Origin: Pedobacter lusitanus
GTDB taxonomy: Bacteria; Bacteroidota; Bacteroidia; Sphingobacteriales; Sphingobacteriaceae
Direction: 5' to 3'
Length of the DNA stretch: 64,000 nucleotides
Assembly (NCBI RefSeq): GCF_040026395.1
Contig: NZ_CP157278.1
Location: 2,790,001 to 2,854,000 of the forward strand
A model generated the notes under the pieces. The model had not been told where the DNA came from. It ran no database searches and saw only the letters and a list, made by a program, of their open reading frames with translations. The first letter of the stretch is position 1, and each line of letters opens with the position of its first letter. Positions 8,792 through 18,437 of this stretch are shown here, piece after piece. The position numbers were made by a program, and so were the translations under genes.

Positions 8792-10633
8792 ATGGAAAAT
8801 TTTATTGTCTCGGCCCGTAAGTATCGTCCAGCAACGTTTGAAACCGTTGTCGGACAAAACCACATTACCGGAACTCTAAAAAATGCGATCAAAAATAATC
8901 AGCTTGCCCAGGCATTCCTTTTTTGCGGTCCCAGAGGTGTAGGTAAAACGACTTGTGCAAGGATTCTTGCCAAAACAATTAACTGTACCAATTTAACCAA
9001 TGAGGTAGAAGCCTGTGGTACCTGCGAATCGTGTGTTTCTTTCCAAACTGGTCACTCCTTCAATTTCCATGAGCTGGATGCCGCATCCAATAACTCAGTA
9101 GACGATATTCGCAGCCTGATTGATCAGGTTCGTATTCCACCACAGGCAGGCAAGTATAAAATCTATATAATTGATGAGGTACACATGCTTTCGGCAAATG
9201 CATTTAATGCTTTCCTGAAAACACTGGAAGAACCACCTTCGTATGCCATATTTATACTGGCTACAACAGAAAAACATAAGATTTTACCAACCATACTTTC
9301 ACGTTGCCAGATTTTTGATTTTAACAGGATTCAGGTAGATGATATTTCCGGGCATCTGAATAAAATTGCTATCCGTGAACAAATTACTGTAGAAGCAGAT
9401 GGCTTACATATCATTGCTCAAAAGGCAGATGGTGGTTTACGTGATGCACTCTCTATGTTTGATCAGATTGTAAGTTATACCAATAAAAATCTGACTTATA
9501 AATCAGTAATTGATAATCTGAATATTTTGGATTATGATTACTATTTCAAATTAACACAATTCCTCAACAGTGCAGACGTAAGCTCAGCACTTGTTTTATT
9601 TGATGAAATTCTCAATAACGGTTTTGACGGGAATAACTTTATCAATGGATTAGCAAGCCATTTGCGAAACCTGTTGGTCAGTAAAGACCCGCAAACAGTT
9701 AAATTACTCGAAGTGAGTGAAAATATAAAGCAAAAATATATTACACAAAGTCAGCAGGTACAGGTATCGTTCATCCTTACGGCCCTAAATCTCGCAAATC
9801 AGTGTGATCTTACTTATAAAAACAGTAAAAACCAGCGATTACAGGTAGAACTGGCACTTATCAAAATGTGTCACATTCCATCGGTCCTCCAACTTGCCCA
9901 ACTACCCCATACAGCCTCTAAAACAGCAACTGACACAGATCAGACTAAAAAAAAAACTGATGTAAAAACTGAACCTGCGGCAAATACGGAAAGGCCTGAG
10001 CCTCTGCCACCTCCTGCAGGAAACTTCACTAAACCTACAGAAACAACGTCTAAACCTACACCATCAGAGGTACCTGTTGTTTTGCCACCTACAGAACGGG
10101 TTTCAATTACTCCGAATTTAAATTCTGTTAACAAGATTGCATTAAAACCAAATTCTGCAGGTAATGCTACCGGAGGAATGCTGATTCCGTCACTTACAGC
10201 AATTACTAATGCAGCAGGCGGAATAGATAGTGATGAACCAAAATTTATATTTGGAGAAGAGAAGGAGCCTTTTACTCATGAAGATCTGATGGTTTTATGG
10301 AGAGAGTATGTCCAGAAAGTTAAAGAAGAGAATAAAATAAATTTCTACACCATTCTTACCACTAATGAACCAGAGCTTACCAGACCTGATCAGATCACCG
10401 TATCGATAACTAATCTTGCACAGGAAAGTATTCTCCAGAATGAGCTGGTAGAGTTTTTAAATTTCCTAAGAACCAGATTAAAGAATTTCAGTGTCGGAAT
10501 TGTTACTAAAAGAGTAGAGAATAAAATTGAAAACCGTTTATATACCAGCATTGAAAAGTATCATTACCTTTTAGAGAAGAACCCTAAACTGGAAGAACTG
10601 CGTAAACGTCTTAATCTGGACTTATTACCTTAA
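8792..10633 (+). CDS. dnaX: DNA polymerase III subunit gamma/tau
   Basis: Clamp-loader ATPase subunit of the replicative polymerase, 613 residues. Visible features are Walker A GPRGVGKT at 46-53, the zinc-binding cysteines Cys65, Cys75, Cys78 and Cys81, Walker B DEVH at 128-131, and the SRC arginine-finger motif (LSRCQIF) near 170. A Pro/Thr-rich linker (about 375-450) leads to a C-terminal tau-like domain ending near the stop. I saw no obvious slippery site that would make a separate gamma form. A weak -7-like sequence, TAATTTCG, lies just upstream. The last nine bases overlap the convergent gene at 10625. Confidence 0.95.
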   Translation: MENFIVSARKYRPATFETVVGQNHITGTLKNAIKNNQLAQAFLFCGPRGVGKTTCARILAKTINCTNLTNEVEACGTCESCVSFQTGHSFNFHELDAASNNSVDDIRSLIDQVRIPPQAGKYKIYIIDEVHMLSANAFNAFLKTLEEPPSYAIFILATTEKHKILPTILSRCQIFDFNRIQVDDISGHLNKIAIREQITVEADGLHIIAQKADGGLRDALSMFDQIVSYTNKNLTYKSVIDNLNILDYDYYFKLTQFLNSADVSSALVLFDEILNNGFDGNNFINGLASHLRNLLVSKDPQTVKLLEVSENIKQKYITQSQQVQVSFILTALNLANQCDLTYKNSKNQRLQVELALIKMCHIPSVLQLAQLPHTASKTATDTDQTKKKTDVKTEPAANTERPEPLPPPAGNFTKPTETTSKPTPSEVPVVLPPTERVSITPNLNSVNKIALKPNSAGNATGGMLIPSLTAITNAAGGIDSDEPKFIFGEEKEPFTHEDLMVLWREYVQKVKEENKINFYTILTTNEPELTRPDQITVSITNLAQESILQNELVEFLNFLRTRLKNFSVGIVTKRVENKIENRLYTSIEKYHYLLEKNPKLEELRKRLNLDLLP

Positions 10634-11050
10634 TTTAGGTTCATCATTTATCGGATAACCTTCCTCATCCAGATCCGTTCTGTCATCTTCAGGTGTCCTG
10701 GCTAAAAATACGTCCTCAGCATTAACCTCTACAATACGTCCATGGTCAATATGCATTGCCTGATTATCTAATTCCGTTTTCCTTTTTTCGGCCCAGGTCG
10801 CATACTCATCACCAATATAAGGATTAGCCTCGTCGTAATCAGAGTTTTCATCACCACCGTTCTCTGCTGTAGTATCATATGGTAATGGGTGATCATATTC
10901 TTTATCTGCACCTTTTACATCAAGTTCGTAGCTGTTTTTCTCTTTATCAAAAGATAACTCGTTAAAATCTTTTGTTTCACCTAAGTCAGAATTATGAAGT
11001 TTATCTCCTGATCCTTTACCTTCACCCTTATTATTTGTATCTGTAACCAT
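10625..11050 (-). CDS. acidic hypothetical protein
   Basis: A 141-residue, strongly acidic, low-complexity protein with many Asp, Glu, Asn and Gly residues, no signal peptide and no membrane segment. The N-terminal half looks disordered (TNNKGEGKGSGDK, AENGGDENSDYDE). The C-terminal half has a somewhat more ordered segment (ATWAEKRKTELDNQAMHIDHGRIVEVNAEDVF). I do not recognise a family. It is convergent with dnaX, with a nine-base overlap. The intact frame across the whole length and the sensible start (ATG at 11050) support it. Confidence 0.65.
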   Translation of the reverse strand: MVTDTNNKGEGKGSGDKLHNSDLGETKDFNELSFDKEKNSYELDVKGADKEYDHPLPYDTTAENGGDENSDYDEANPYIGDEYATWAEKRKTELDNQAMHIDHGRIVEVNAEDVFLARTPEDDRTDLDEEGYPINDEPKLR

Positions 11051-11139
11051 GGCCGAATGTTTTATGTCAGTATAACGTTACTTAATCTTCATTTGTTTTG
11101 GTAATTTACACGAAAATGAGGCTATAAACTCAAAATTTA

Positions 11140-11147
11140 TATCTTTG
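11140..11147 (+). promoter_or_regulatory. -7 promoter box TATCTTTG for icd
   Basis: Exact TAnnTTTG match 32 bases upstream of the icd ATG, giving a leader of about 25 bases. Confidence 0.6.
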
Positions 11148-11179
11148 TTTTTTTATAAAGTTAAAATTGAAACCATAAT

Positions 11180-12415
11180 ATGTCTGTACAAAAAATTAAA
11201 GTAGACCAGCCAGTTGTAGAGTTAGATGGTGATGAGATGACCCGTATCATCTGGAAATTCATTAAGGATAAACTGATTTTACCTTATCTTGATCTTGATA
11301 TTAAATATTATGATCTTGGTATAGAATACCGCGATGAGACTAACGATCAGGTAACAATTGATTCAGCTGAAGCCATTAAAAAATATGGTGTAGGTATCAA
11401 ATGTGCTACAATCACTCCTGATGAAGAACGCGTAAAAGAATTCAATCTGAAACAAATGTGGAAATCACCAAACGGAACCATCCGTAATATTTTAGATGGT
11501 ACTGTTTTCCGTGAGCCAATCGTGATGAGTAACGTTCCTCGTTTAGTACCAAACTGGACTGCACCAATCTGTATCGGACGTCATGCTTTTGGAGACCAAT
11601 ACCGCGCTACTGATTTAGTAACAAAGGGTAAAGGTAAACTTACACTTACATTTACTCCGGAAGATGGTGGTGAAGTTCAGTCATTTGATGTATACAATTT
11701 TAAAGGTGACGGTGTTGCTTTAGCGATGTATAACACAGACGAAAGTATCCGCGGTTTTGCACATGCTTGTTTCAACCAGGCATTGATCAAAAAATGGCCT
11801 TTATACTTATCTACAAAAAATACAATTCTTAAAAAATATGATGGTCGTTTCAAAGATATCTTCCAGGAGATCTATGAGAATGACTTCTTAGCTAAATTCA
11901 AAGAAGCAGGTATTACTTATGAGCACCGTTTGATCGATGACATGGTAGCTTCTGCTTTAAAATGGAATGGTAACTTTGTTTGGGCTTGTAAAAACTATGA
12001 CGGAGACGTTCAGTCTGATACAGTTGCTCAGGGATTTGGTTCATTAGGCTTAATGACTTCAGTATTGGTTACTCCAGATGGAAAAACTATGGAAGCTGAA
12101 GCAGCACATGGTACTGTGACTCGTCACTACCGTGATCATCAGGCAGGAAAACCAACTTCAACAAACCCTATTGCTTCTATCTTTGCATGGACAAGAGGAT
12201 TGGAATTCCGTGGTGTATTAGATAACAATCAGGCATTAATCAACTTCTGTCATGCTTTAGAACAGGTTTGTATTGAAACTGTTGAAAGTGGAAAAATGAC
12301 TAAAGATTTAGCTGTTTGTATCCATGGCAATAAAGTTGAACATGGTAAACATTACTTATATACTGAAGAATTCTTAGCTGCAATTGACGAAAACTTACAG
12401 TCAAAACTAGCTTAA
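11180..12415 (+). CDS. icd: NADP-dependent isocitrate dehydrogenase, eukaryotic-type
   Basis: Oxidises isocitrate to 2-oxoglutarate in the TCA cycle. The 411-residue protein is of the homodimeric IDH1/IDH2-like class, not the E. coli Icd class. It shows SPNGTIRN at 96-103 and [13 protein letters not shown] at 133-145, in which Arg134 aligns with human IDH1 Arg132. The later segment [27 protein letters not shown], around residues 312-338, is also typical of that class. The gene stands alone with its own promoter and a strong terminator at 12435-12476. Confidence 0.95.
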   Translation: MSVQKIKVDQPVVELDGDEMTRIIWKFIKDKLILPYLDLDIKYYDLGIEYRDETNDQVTIDSAEAIKKYGVGIKCATITPDEERVKEFNLKQMWKSPNGTIRNILDGTVFREPIVMSNVPRLVPNWTAPICIGRHAFGDQYRATDLVTKGKGKLTLTFTPEDGGEVQSFDVYNFKGDGVALAMYNTDESIRGFAHACFNQALIKKWPLYLSTKNTILKKYDGRFKDIFQEIYENDFLAKFKEAGITYEHRLIDDMVASALKWNGNFVWACKNYDGDVQSDTVAQGFGSLGLMTSVLVTPDGKTMEAEAAHGTVTRHYRDHQAGKPTSTNPIASIFAWTRGLEFRGVLDNNQALINFCHALEQVCIETVESGKMTKDLAVCIHGNKVEHGKHYLYTEEFLAAIDENLQSKLA

Positions 12416-12434
12416 TAATAACAATAAGTTTTTT

Positions 12435-12476
12435 AAAGAAAAGCCCTGTTCTTAACCGAACAGGGCTTTTCTTTTT
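12435..12476 (+). terminator. intrinsic terminator of icd
   Basis: A 17-bp perfect stem (AAAGAAAAGCCCTGTTC and its complement) with the 6-base loop TTAACC, ending in a T-rich tract. It lies 20 bases after the icd stop. Confidence 0.92.
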
Positions 12477-12634
12477 ATAAGTCATAAGGTAAAAAAACAT
12501 TTATACTATGCTAATACAAAATATATTTCAACCCAAACATCCTTTTAGCTAACTTGTTAGCTATTAGAAAAACATATTTCAAAGAAACATCACCATTAAA
12601 AACTTAAACACTACGAAAAAATAAATTTATACTG

Positions 12635-13954
12635 ATGAAAAAATATCTTTTACTGCTCAGCACCATGCCCTTCATTTTAGCCTGTAATTCACAGACCAAA
12701 ACAAATACGGCAAAGACAGATACGACGAATACTGATACTGCTAAAAACAGCACTTTAAATCTGCCTGCACCTGACACCGAAGCTTCGAAAACAAAATTCA
12801 GTAAAGTAATTGGGTGGACGGACGGAAAAACGCCAGTTGCCCCGGATGGATTCGCGGTTAGCAAATTTGCAGGAAATATCAAGAGTCCAAGAAATATTTA
12901 TATAGCTCCCAATGGTGACATTCTGGTAGTCCTTTCCAACTCCGAGCGTAATACTAAAGAGAAAATAGCTAACGCATTAAGCGGAAAAGACAAAGCTGAA
13001 GTAAGCGGTTTGAGTGCAAATACAGTCCTGTTGTACAGAGATAGTAACAAAGATGGTAAATTTGATTTGCAGACTACTTTCCTGTCAGGACTTGATCAGC
13101 CCTATGGCGTGTTGATCATTGGGAATTCATTTTATGTAGCTAACACCGATGGCCTTTATGTATATCCTTATAAAACCGGAGATACAAAGATTACAGGAAA
13201 AGGCAGGAAAATTGTTGAGCTTCCAGCCGGTGGATATAATAATCACTGGACAAGAAACCTGATTACCAATGCAGATCATTCTAAGATTTACATTACTGTA
13301 GGATCGGGAAGTAATGTAGGTGAAAATGGAATGGAGCATGAAGTGCGCCGTGCAAACATACTTGAAGTCAATCCTGATGGAACAGGAGAAAAGATATATG
13401 CTGCCGGACTGAGAAATCCGGTTGGTGTAGCCTGGGCTCCTGTCACAAATGTATTATGGACAGCGGTAAATGAAAGAGATGGTCTGGGAGATGATCTTGT
13501 ACCTGATTATATCACCAGTGTTAAACCGGGCGGCTTTTATGGCTGGCCTTATTCTTACTACGGCCAGAATGAAGATCCAAGATTAAAAGGACAACACCCT
13601 GAGTTAGTCAAATCTGCTATTGTACCAGACATTGCAGTTGGTTCTCATACGGCTTCTCTGGGCCTTGCTTTTTACACAGACAAAAAGTTCCCTGCAAAAT
13701 ACCAGGGAGGAGCATTCATTGGCCAGCACGGTTCCTGGAACAGATCAGAATTAGCGGGATATAAAGTAGCCTTCGTGCCGTTCAAAAATGGTAAACCTAC
13801 TGGTAAACCAGAAGATTTCTTAACAGGATTTATTGCTGACGATGCTAAAGGCGAAGTTTACGGCCGGCCAGTTGGAGTTGCTGTTACCAATGATGGAGCT
13901 TTACTGGTTGCAGATGACGTAAGCGGTACCATATGGAGAGTTGCAGCAAAATAA
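12635..13954 (+). CDS. PQQ-dependent sugar dehydrogenase family lipoprotein (sorbosone dehydrogenase-like)
   Basis: A 439-residue lipoprotein with signal peptide and lipobox (FILAC, Cys17), then a Thr-rich linker to about residue 50. The rest has the beta-propeller pattern of the soluble glucose/sorbosone dehydrogenase family: NHWTRNLITNADHSKIYITVGSGSN near 195-220, EVNPDGTGEKIYAAGLRNPVG and IGQHGSWNRSE. Such enzymes use pyrroloquinoline quinone to oxidise sugars or aldehydes in the periplasm. The exact substrate cannot be read from the sequence. The TonB receptor gene begins on the very next base after its stop, so the two are one unit. No pqq biosynthesis gene is in the window. Confidence 0.85.
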   Translation: MKKYLLLLSTMPFILACNSQTKTNTAKTDTTNTDTAKNSTLNLPAPDTEASKTKFSKVIGWTDGKTPVAPDGFAVSKFAGNIKSPRNIYIAPNGDILVVLSNSERNTKEKIANALSGKDKAEVSGLSANTVLLYRDSNKDGKFDLQTTFLSGLDQPYGVLIIGNSFYVANTDGLYVYPYKTGDTKITGKGRKIVELPAGGYNNHWTRNLITNADHSKIYITVGSGSNVGENGMEHEVRRANILEVNPDGTGEKIYAAGLRNPVGVAWAPVTNVLWTAVNERDGLGDDLVPDYITSVKPGGFYGWPYSYYGQNEDPRLKGQHPELVKSAIVPDIAVGSHTASLGLAFYTDKKFPAKYQGGAFIGQHGSWNRSELAGYKVAFVPFKNGKPTGKPEDFLTGFIADDAKGEVYGRPVGVAVTNDGALLVADDVSGTIWRVAAK

Positions 13955-16012
13955 ATGAAGAAAATAATTACGTTTGGATTACTGGCGCTTACTTTAAACT
14001 GCTTTAGCCAAATTAAACAGGATACTATAAAAAAACTTGATGAGGTCATTATTCGTCCTTATTTTTCTGCACAGCCCTTGTTAAGAACAACAGGGGCTGT
14101 TGCCGTTTTAGATAAAACACTATTGGAGCAGCAGCCAGGCAGTTCATTAGTACCTGCTATGAATACCATCGCCGGCGTTCGTATGGAGGAACGCTCACCT
14201 GGAAGTTATAGATTGTCTATACGTGGTAGTTTATTGCGTTCTCCATTTGGAATCAGGAATGTAAAAATATATTTTGGTGATTTCCCGCTAACTGATGCTG
14301 GTGGAAATAGTTACTTAAACGCACTCGATTTATCCGGAATTGGGAATATCCAAATTCTAAAGGGACCTCAAAGTAGTGTTTACGGTGCAAATTCAGGAGG
14401 AGTTATACTAATCACTCCAAATACTATCAGTACGGATAGCGCTCAGCTTGCCTTAAACCTTACCGGCGGTTCATTTGGCCTGTTCCAGGAAAACCTCAAT
14501 TTAAGCAGGCAATTGAAAAATTACAGTTTCAGCCTTAATCAATCTTATCAGAGAAGTGACGGATATCGCGATCATAGCGGGATGGAACGCAAATATCTGC
14601 AGTTACATCAAAATTGGAATTACTCGCCAAAGGCAAACCTCAGGGCATTATTATTTTATAGTGATCTGCATTATGAAACACCCGGAGGATTAACTGCCGA
14701 TCAGTACGAACTTGACCCCAAATCATCTAGACCAGCAGCTGGCAACATCAGAAGTGCAGCTGAACAACAAGCTGGAATTTACAGCAAAACATTCTATGCA
14801 GGTATCACAAATAACTGGCAATTCAATACCCGGTTCAAACATGTCCTTTCAGTTTTCACTTCCTATACAGACCTCAAAAATCCTTTCCTTACAAACTACG
14901 AACACAGGAAGGAATTCACATTCGGCATTCGCACTTATGTGGAATACTTTAAAAAGCTACAAGACATCACCTGGAGATTCAATATTGGGCTGGAAGCCTC
15001 CAGAACACGCTCCAACACGGTTAATTCAGATAACAATTATGGAATGCCCACTAATTTGCAAGCTTCAGACAAACTAAAAGCGACAACAGATTTTAGTTAT
15101 GCACATTTAAATGTGGATATCTTTCAAAGATTTCTTCTCGAATTATCAGTTAGCGGAAACTTATATCAGGTAGGTTATGAGAGAGTAGCACCCGTAGCTA
15201 TCGCCCCAAAAAACAGGAATTTCGAACTAAGGTTTATGCCAAGAGCAGCCCTTTCTTACTTACTCACAAAAGAGTGGTCTTTACATACTTCTGTCAGCAG
15301 AGGCTACTCTCCACCTACCCTCGCAGAAATCAGAGCTTCCGATAATCAGATAAACATTAATCTGCAGCCAGAAAATGGCTGGAATTACGAAACGGGAGTC
15401 AGGTATCAGAGTGTGAACAAGAGAATAACCCTGGATGTAAATGGGTTTTATTATCAGCTGAAAAATGCAATTGTCAGAAGATTAAATGAAAAAGCTACAG
15501 AGTATTTTATCAATTCAGGAGGTACAAAACAATGGGGAGTGGAAACTTCCATTTCAGCATGGCTGATTAAACCAAACACTTCTGCACCAATAAGAGGTCT
15601 GTCAATCAATAGTGCATACTCCCTGAGTCTCTTTAAATTTGATCATTACATAGACCGGAACTCAGATCTATCCGGCAAATATCTCACTGGTGTACCAAAA
15701 AATGTAATTGTTACCTCAGTAAATTTACAATTACCAAGGGGCTTTTATATTTTTCTTCAGCATAATTATACTGCAAAAATCCCATTGACAGATGCCAATA
15801 CAGAATATGCAAGGGAATACCATCTTGTCCAGAGCAAAATTGGCTGGAAAGGGCTTCGCATTGCAAATATTCCAGTTGAGATTTTTGCCGGCGCAGATAA
15901 CTTACTTAACCAGAAGTACAGTCTGGGTAACGATCTGAATGCTGCCGGTGGAAAATATTTCAATGCTGCCCCCACCCGGAATTATTATGGCGGTCTGAAT
16001 ATTCGTTTCTAA
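13955..16012 (+). CDS. TonB-dependent receptor, PqqU (YncD)-like
   Basis: A 685-residue outer membrane receptor with a short signal peptide (1-18, ending NCFSQ), plug (about 25-150) and barrel ending GGLNIRF. It lacks the N-terminal carboxypeptidase-like domain seen in most Bacteroidota receptors, including the one at 6105. Several segments resemble E. coli PqqU (YncD), the PQQ importer, as I recall its sequence: GYRDHSG in an early barrel strand, a PGGLT segment followed by a Pro/Ala-rich loop, and SRGYSPPTLAEI. The gene starts immediately after the stop of a PQQ-type dehydrogenase gene, which supports PQQ as ligand. The ligand call is inference. Confidence 0.8.
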   Translation: MKKIITFGLLALTLNCFSQIKQDTIKKLDEVIIRPYFSAQPLLRTTGAVAVLDKTLLEQQPGSSLVPAMNTIAGVRMEERSPGSYRLSIRGSLLRSPFGIRNVKIYFGDFPLTDAGGNSYLNALDLSGIGNIQILKGPQSSVYGANSGGVILITPNTISTDSAQLALNLTGGSFGLFQENLNLSRQLKNYSFSLNQSYQRSDGYRDHSGMERKYLQLHQNWNYSPKANLRALLFYSDLHYETPGGLTADQYELDPKSSRPAAGNIRSAAEQQAGIYSKTFYAGITNNWQFNTRFKHVLSVFTSYTDLKNPFLTNYEHRKEFTFGIRTYVEYFKKLQDITWRFNIGLEASRTRSNTVNSDNNYGMPTNLQASDKLKATTDFSYAHLNVDIFQRFLLELSVSGNLYQVGYERVAPVAIAPKNRNFELRFMPRAALSYLLTKEWSLHTSVSRGYSPPTLAEIRASDNQININLQPENGWNYETGVRYQSVNKRITLDVNGFYYQLKNAIVRRLNEKATEYFINSGGTKQWGVETSISAWLIKPNTSAPIRGLSINSAYSLSLFKFDHYIDRNSDLSGKYLTGVPKNVIVTSVNLQLPRGFYIFLQHNYTAKIPLTDANTEYAREYHLVQSKIGWKGLRIANIPVEIFAGADNLLNQKYSLGNDLNAAGGKYFNAAPTRNYYGGLNIRF

Positions 16013-16056
16013 TTTAACTATTCCCTCCAACACCTTTACCCGGAGGGAATAGCTGG

Positions 16057-16407
16057 TTATAACTCATATTTATCAACCACCTCCAGGTTATGGGTTACAA
16101 TTTCAGTCGAATACCGCTGATCACCGTTTTTATCAGTATAAGACTGGGTACTTAACTTACCTTCAATTCTTATAGCAGATCCTTTTTTCACAATGTTTTC
16201 CACCAGTTCCACTTTCTGATTCCAGAAAATCAGATTAAACCACTGGGTTTGATCCACTGCCTCTCCTAAACTATTTTTATAAAACTCATGCACGCCCAGG
16301 CTTAACCTGGCCATTTTTTTTCCTGTGGCAAAACACACAATTACCGGATCTGCAGCTGCATAACCTGTCAAACGGACATTATTTCTTACGCTATTCATAT
16401 TTTCCAT
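16057..16407 (-). CDS. ssb: single-stranded DNA-binding protein, short form
   Basis: A 116-residue OB-fold protein. It shows the SSB pattern SVRNNVRLTGYAAADP, ARLSLGVHEFYKN, QTQWFNLIFWNQKVELVENIVKKG in the middle and IRIEGKLSTQSYTDKNGDQRY toward the end. It stops right after the OB fold (LEVVDKYEL). The Gly/Pro-rich linker and acidic DDDIPF-like tip that recruit partner proteins in canonical SSB are missing. It is therefore probably a secondary SSB, and the genome should carry a full-length one elsewhere. Two in-frame ATGs (16407 and 16398) are possible starts. Confidence 0.88.
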   Translation of the reverse strand: MENMNSVRNNVRLTGYAAADPVIVCFATGKKMARLSLGVHEFYKNSLGEAVDQTQWFNLIFWNQKVELVENIVKKGSAIRIEGKLSTQSYTDKNGDQRYSTEIVTHNLEVVDKYEL

Positions 16408-16544
16408 TTAAAATTTAAAACGACATATTATTAAGCGTAAATATCAAAAACAGCATCTGGTTAATCGTTCATTAAACGTTTATAATCAGCTAAAACAAAA
16501 AAATATTTAACCATAAACTAAGCAGAACAAAGTAATTTAGTGCT

Positions 16545-16931
16545 ATGAAACATTGTCAGGATTGCGGAACTATACTCAGAGGACGAAGCGATAAAAAATT
16601 CTGTAATGATTACTGCAGATGCCATTATAACAATGCGGTCAATAAAGACCGCAATCTGAATTTTAAAGAAATCAATTGTATCCTGAAAAGAAACAATCAT
16701 ATTCTGGAAAAACTAATCCGGCAAAGTATTAATCATACAACAAAATCACTGCTTTCTCTAACCGGTTTCAATTTCACCTTTTTCACGCACCATTTATACG
16801 GTCAAAATGGAGAAATCTGCATCTGTTGCTACAATTATGGTTATATAAAAATAAATAAAGAGGAAATAATCGTAAAACAAGCTAATTATTTATCAGAAGA
16901 CAGGCCAAATATGCCCGTCTTTCACAAATAG
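16545..16931 (+). CDS. zinc-ribbon protein of unknown function
   Basis: A 128-residue protein. The N-terminus carries CQDCGTILRGRSDKKFC and then DYCRCHYNN, a four-cysteine zinc ribbon of a type (DUF2116-like) frequent in small Bacteroidota proteins. A charged helix follows (EINCILKRNNHILEKLIRQ). The C-terminal part has a second Cys pair (ICICCYNYGYIKI), which may form another small metal or redox site. The start at 16545 agrees with the family N-terminus. The function is unknown; nucleic-acid binding is plausible only by analogy. Confidence 0.75.
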   Translation: MKHCQDCGTILRGRSDKKFCNDYCRCHYNNAVNKDRNLNFKEINCILKRNNHILEKLIRQSINHTTKSLLSLTGFNFTFFTHHLYGQNGEICICCYNYGYIKINKEEIIVKQANYLSEDRPNMPVFHK

Positions 16932-17025
16932 TGAAATTCCAATGACAGGTTATTTCAACGTTAATACTTCATTATCGTTTACGTTTAGTATTTTGGCTTA
17001 TCAATCAATTTAGACCTAACCCTCA

Positions 17026-17739
17026 ATGAGTTTTTTAACCGCAGAATGGAGAAAATTAGCTATTGCTAATTATGCCATCGATCAAGAAATCCTACGCCCT
17101 TACCTGCCTGCAGGTACTGAGCTGGACATTTGGAATGATACCTGTTACGTGAGTTTAATAGGCTTTCTTTTTAAAAACACTAAACTATTGGGCTTCAGTG
17201 TTCCTTTTCATGCCAACTTTGAAGAGGTAAACCTGCGTTTTTATGTGAAGTACAAGGATGGAGACACCATTAAACGGGGTGTAGTCTTTATTAAAGAAAT
17301 CGTACCCAAGTTTGCGCTTTCTGTGGTAGCCAATACTGTTTACCATGAACATTATGAAGCTATGCCAATGACCCACCGCTGGTCTGAGACAGAAACCGAA
17401 AGAGAAGTGGAATATAGCTGGCGATGTAAAAATGAGTGGCAGACTTTCTCCGTAAAAGCGAACAAGGCACTGTCAGAAATTCTCCCAGGCAGCGAAGCTG
17501 AATTCATTACCGGACACTACTGGGGTTATACCAGGTGTAATGATACACAAACCAATGAATATGAGGTAAAACACCCTAAATGGGCACAGTATAAAGTAAA
17601 AGATTTTAAAATTGCTGTAGATTTCGCCCATACTTACGGAGCGGAATTTGACTGTCTGAATCGTCAGCAGCCAGTATCAGTTATGCTCGCCGAGGGTTCG
17701 GATATTTCGGTAGAAGGCAAAAAAGGAATTCAGGGCTAA
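17026..17739 (+). CDS. YqjF family protein (DUF2071)
   Basis: A 237-residue soluble protein with the DUF2071 layout: MSFLTAEWRKLAIANYAID at the start, then LRPYLPAGTELDIWNDTCYVSLIGFLF in the first third and EEVNLRFYVKYKDGDTIKRGVVF. The fold is related to acetoacetate decarboxylase. No enzymatic activity is established for this family as far as I know, so none is assigned. The gene is followed after 18 bases by an unrecognised gene in the same direction. Confidence 0.85.
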   Translation: MSFLTAEWRKLAIANYAIDQEILRPYLPAGTELDIWNDTCYVSLIGFLFKNTKLLGFSVPFHANFEEVNLRFYVKYKDGDTIKRGVVFIKEIVPKFALSVVANTVYHEHYEAMPMTHRWSETETEREVEYSWRCKNEWQTFSVKANKALSEILPGSEAEFITGHYWGYTRCNDTQTNEYEVKHPKWAQYKVKDFKIAVDFAHTYGAEFDCLNRQQPVSVMLAEGSDISVEGKKGIQG

Positions 17740-17757
17740 AACCCCTATTTAAATTAT

Positions 17758-18396
17758 ATGATCAATACAACAAATCTTCAATTGTTGCCAGACAACAAAA
17801 AACTACAATCCGCCTGCAAAGCTATGGCTGTACTGGATGCCATACTTTGCCAGGACTGGACTTATCGTTATTACTCTTACAACAGCCAGTGGAGCGAAGG
17901 AGAGGAATTCTTTGAAATGCGAAATGGAGAAGGAGACCAGTTACTTATTCTGTTCAGAAACGAAGGTGCAGTGATTAACGGATATTTTTCTGAGGCAGAA
18001 CAGGGAGAAAAAAACAAACTAACCGATCAGCTGCCGGAAGTTTTTCACGAGTTCATTTTTGGAGAACCCGTAAATTCTGTAGGGACTACATTTTCTGTCT
18101 GGCAATTAAATGATCAGCCATGGACAACTGGTATCCCCTCAGAACATGATGACCATGCTGAAGAACTGCTTAGCCCTCTGGACGCAGAACCCGCCACTTA
18201 TGTGAAATGGGCCTCAGTTTATTTCGAAGGAAGTTATAATGCAGATGGAATTCCACTCGAAACTGTAACGCGTATTTTTAACCAGGAACCATTAACCCGT
18301 GAAATGGTTTCATCAATAATCGGAGAACCTGAAGACTGGGATCAGCTTATAGAAGATCTCATAGAAATTTCATATCCGTATCATATAAATCTGTAA
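17758..18396 (+). CDS. hypothetical protein, acidic
   Basis: A 212-residue soluble, acidic protein with many Trp and Tyr residues (DWTYRYYSYNSQWSEGEEFFEMRNGEGDQ is the region near residues 34-62). It has no signal peptide or membrane segment. Its style suggests a protein-binding or immunity-like alpha/beta domain, but I cannot place it in a family. It follows the YqjF-family gene by 18 bases, so it is probably co-transcribed, and it ends before a separate promoter for the MFS gene. Confidence 0.7.
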   Translation: MINTTNLQLLPDNKKLQSACKAMAVLDAILCQDWTYRYYSYNSQWSEGEEFFEMRNGEGDQLLILFRNEGAVINGYFSEAEQGEKNKLTDQLPEVFHEFIFGEPVNSVGTTFSVWQLNDQPWTTGIPSEHDDHAEELLSPLDAEPATYVKWASVYFEGSYNADGIPLETVTRIFNQEPLTREMVSSIIGEPEDWDQLIEDLIEISYPYHINL

Positions 18397-18421
18397 ATCA
18401 GCTAATCGCCTCAAACAATCT

Positions 18422-18429
18422 TATCTTTG
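18422..18429 (+). promoter_or_regulatory. -7 promoter box TATCTTTG for the MFS gene
   Basis: Exact TAnnTTTG match ending eight bases before the ATG at 18438, so the mRNA is likely leaderless or has a leader of one or two bases. Confidence 0.6.
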
Positions 18430-18437
18430 CGGCCGAT

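Noticed and set aside
9940..10134. Minus-strand ORF within dnaX
   Set aside because: It lies wholly inside the Pro/Thr-rich linker of dnaX, has low-complexity sequence and no independent support.
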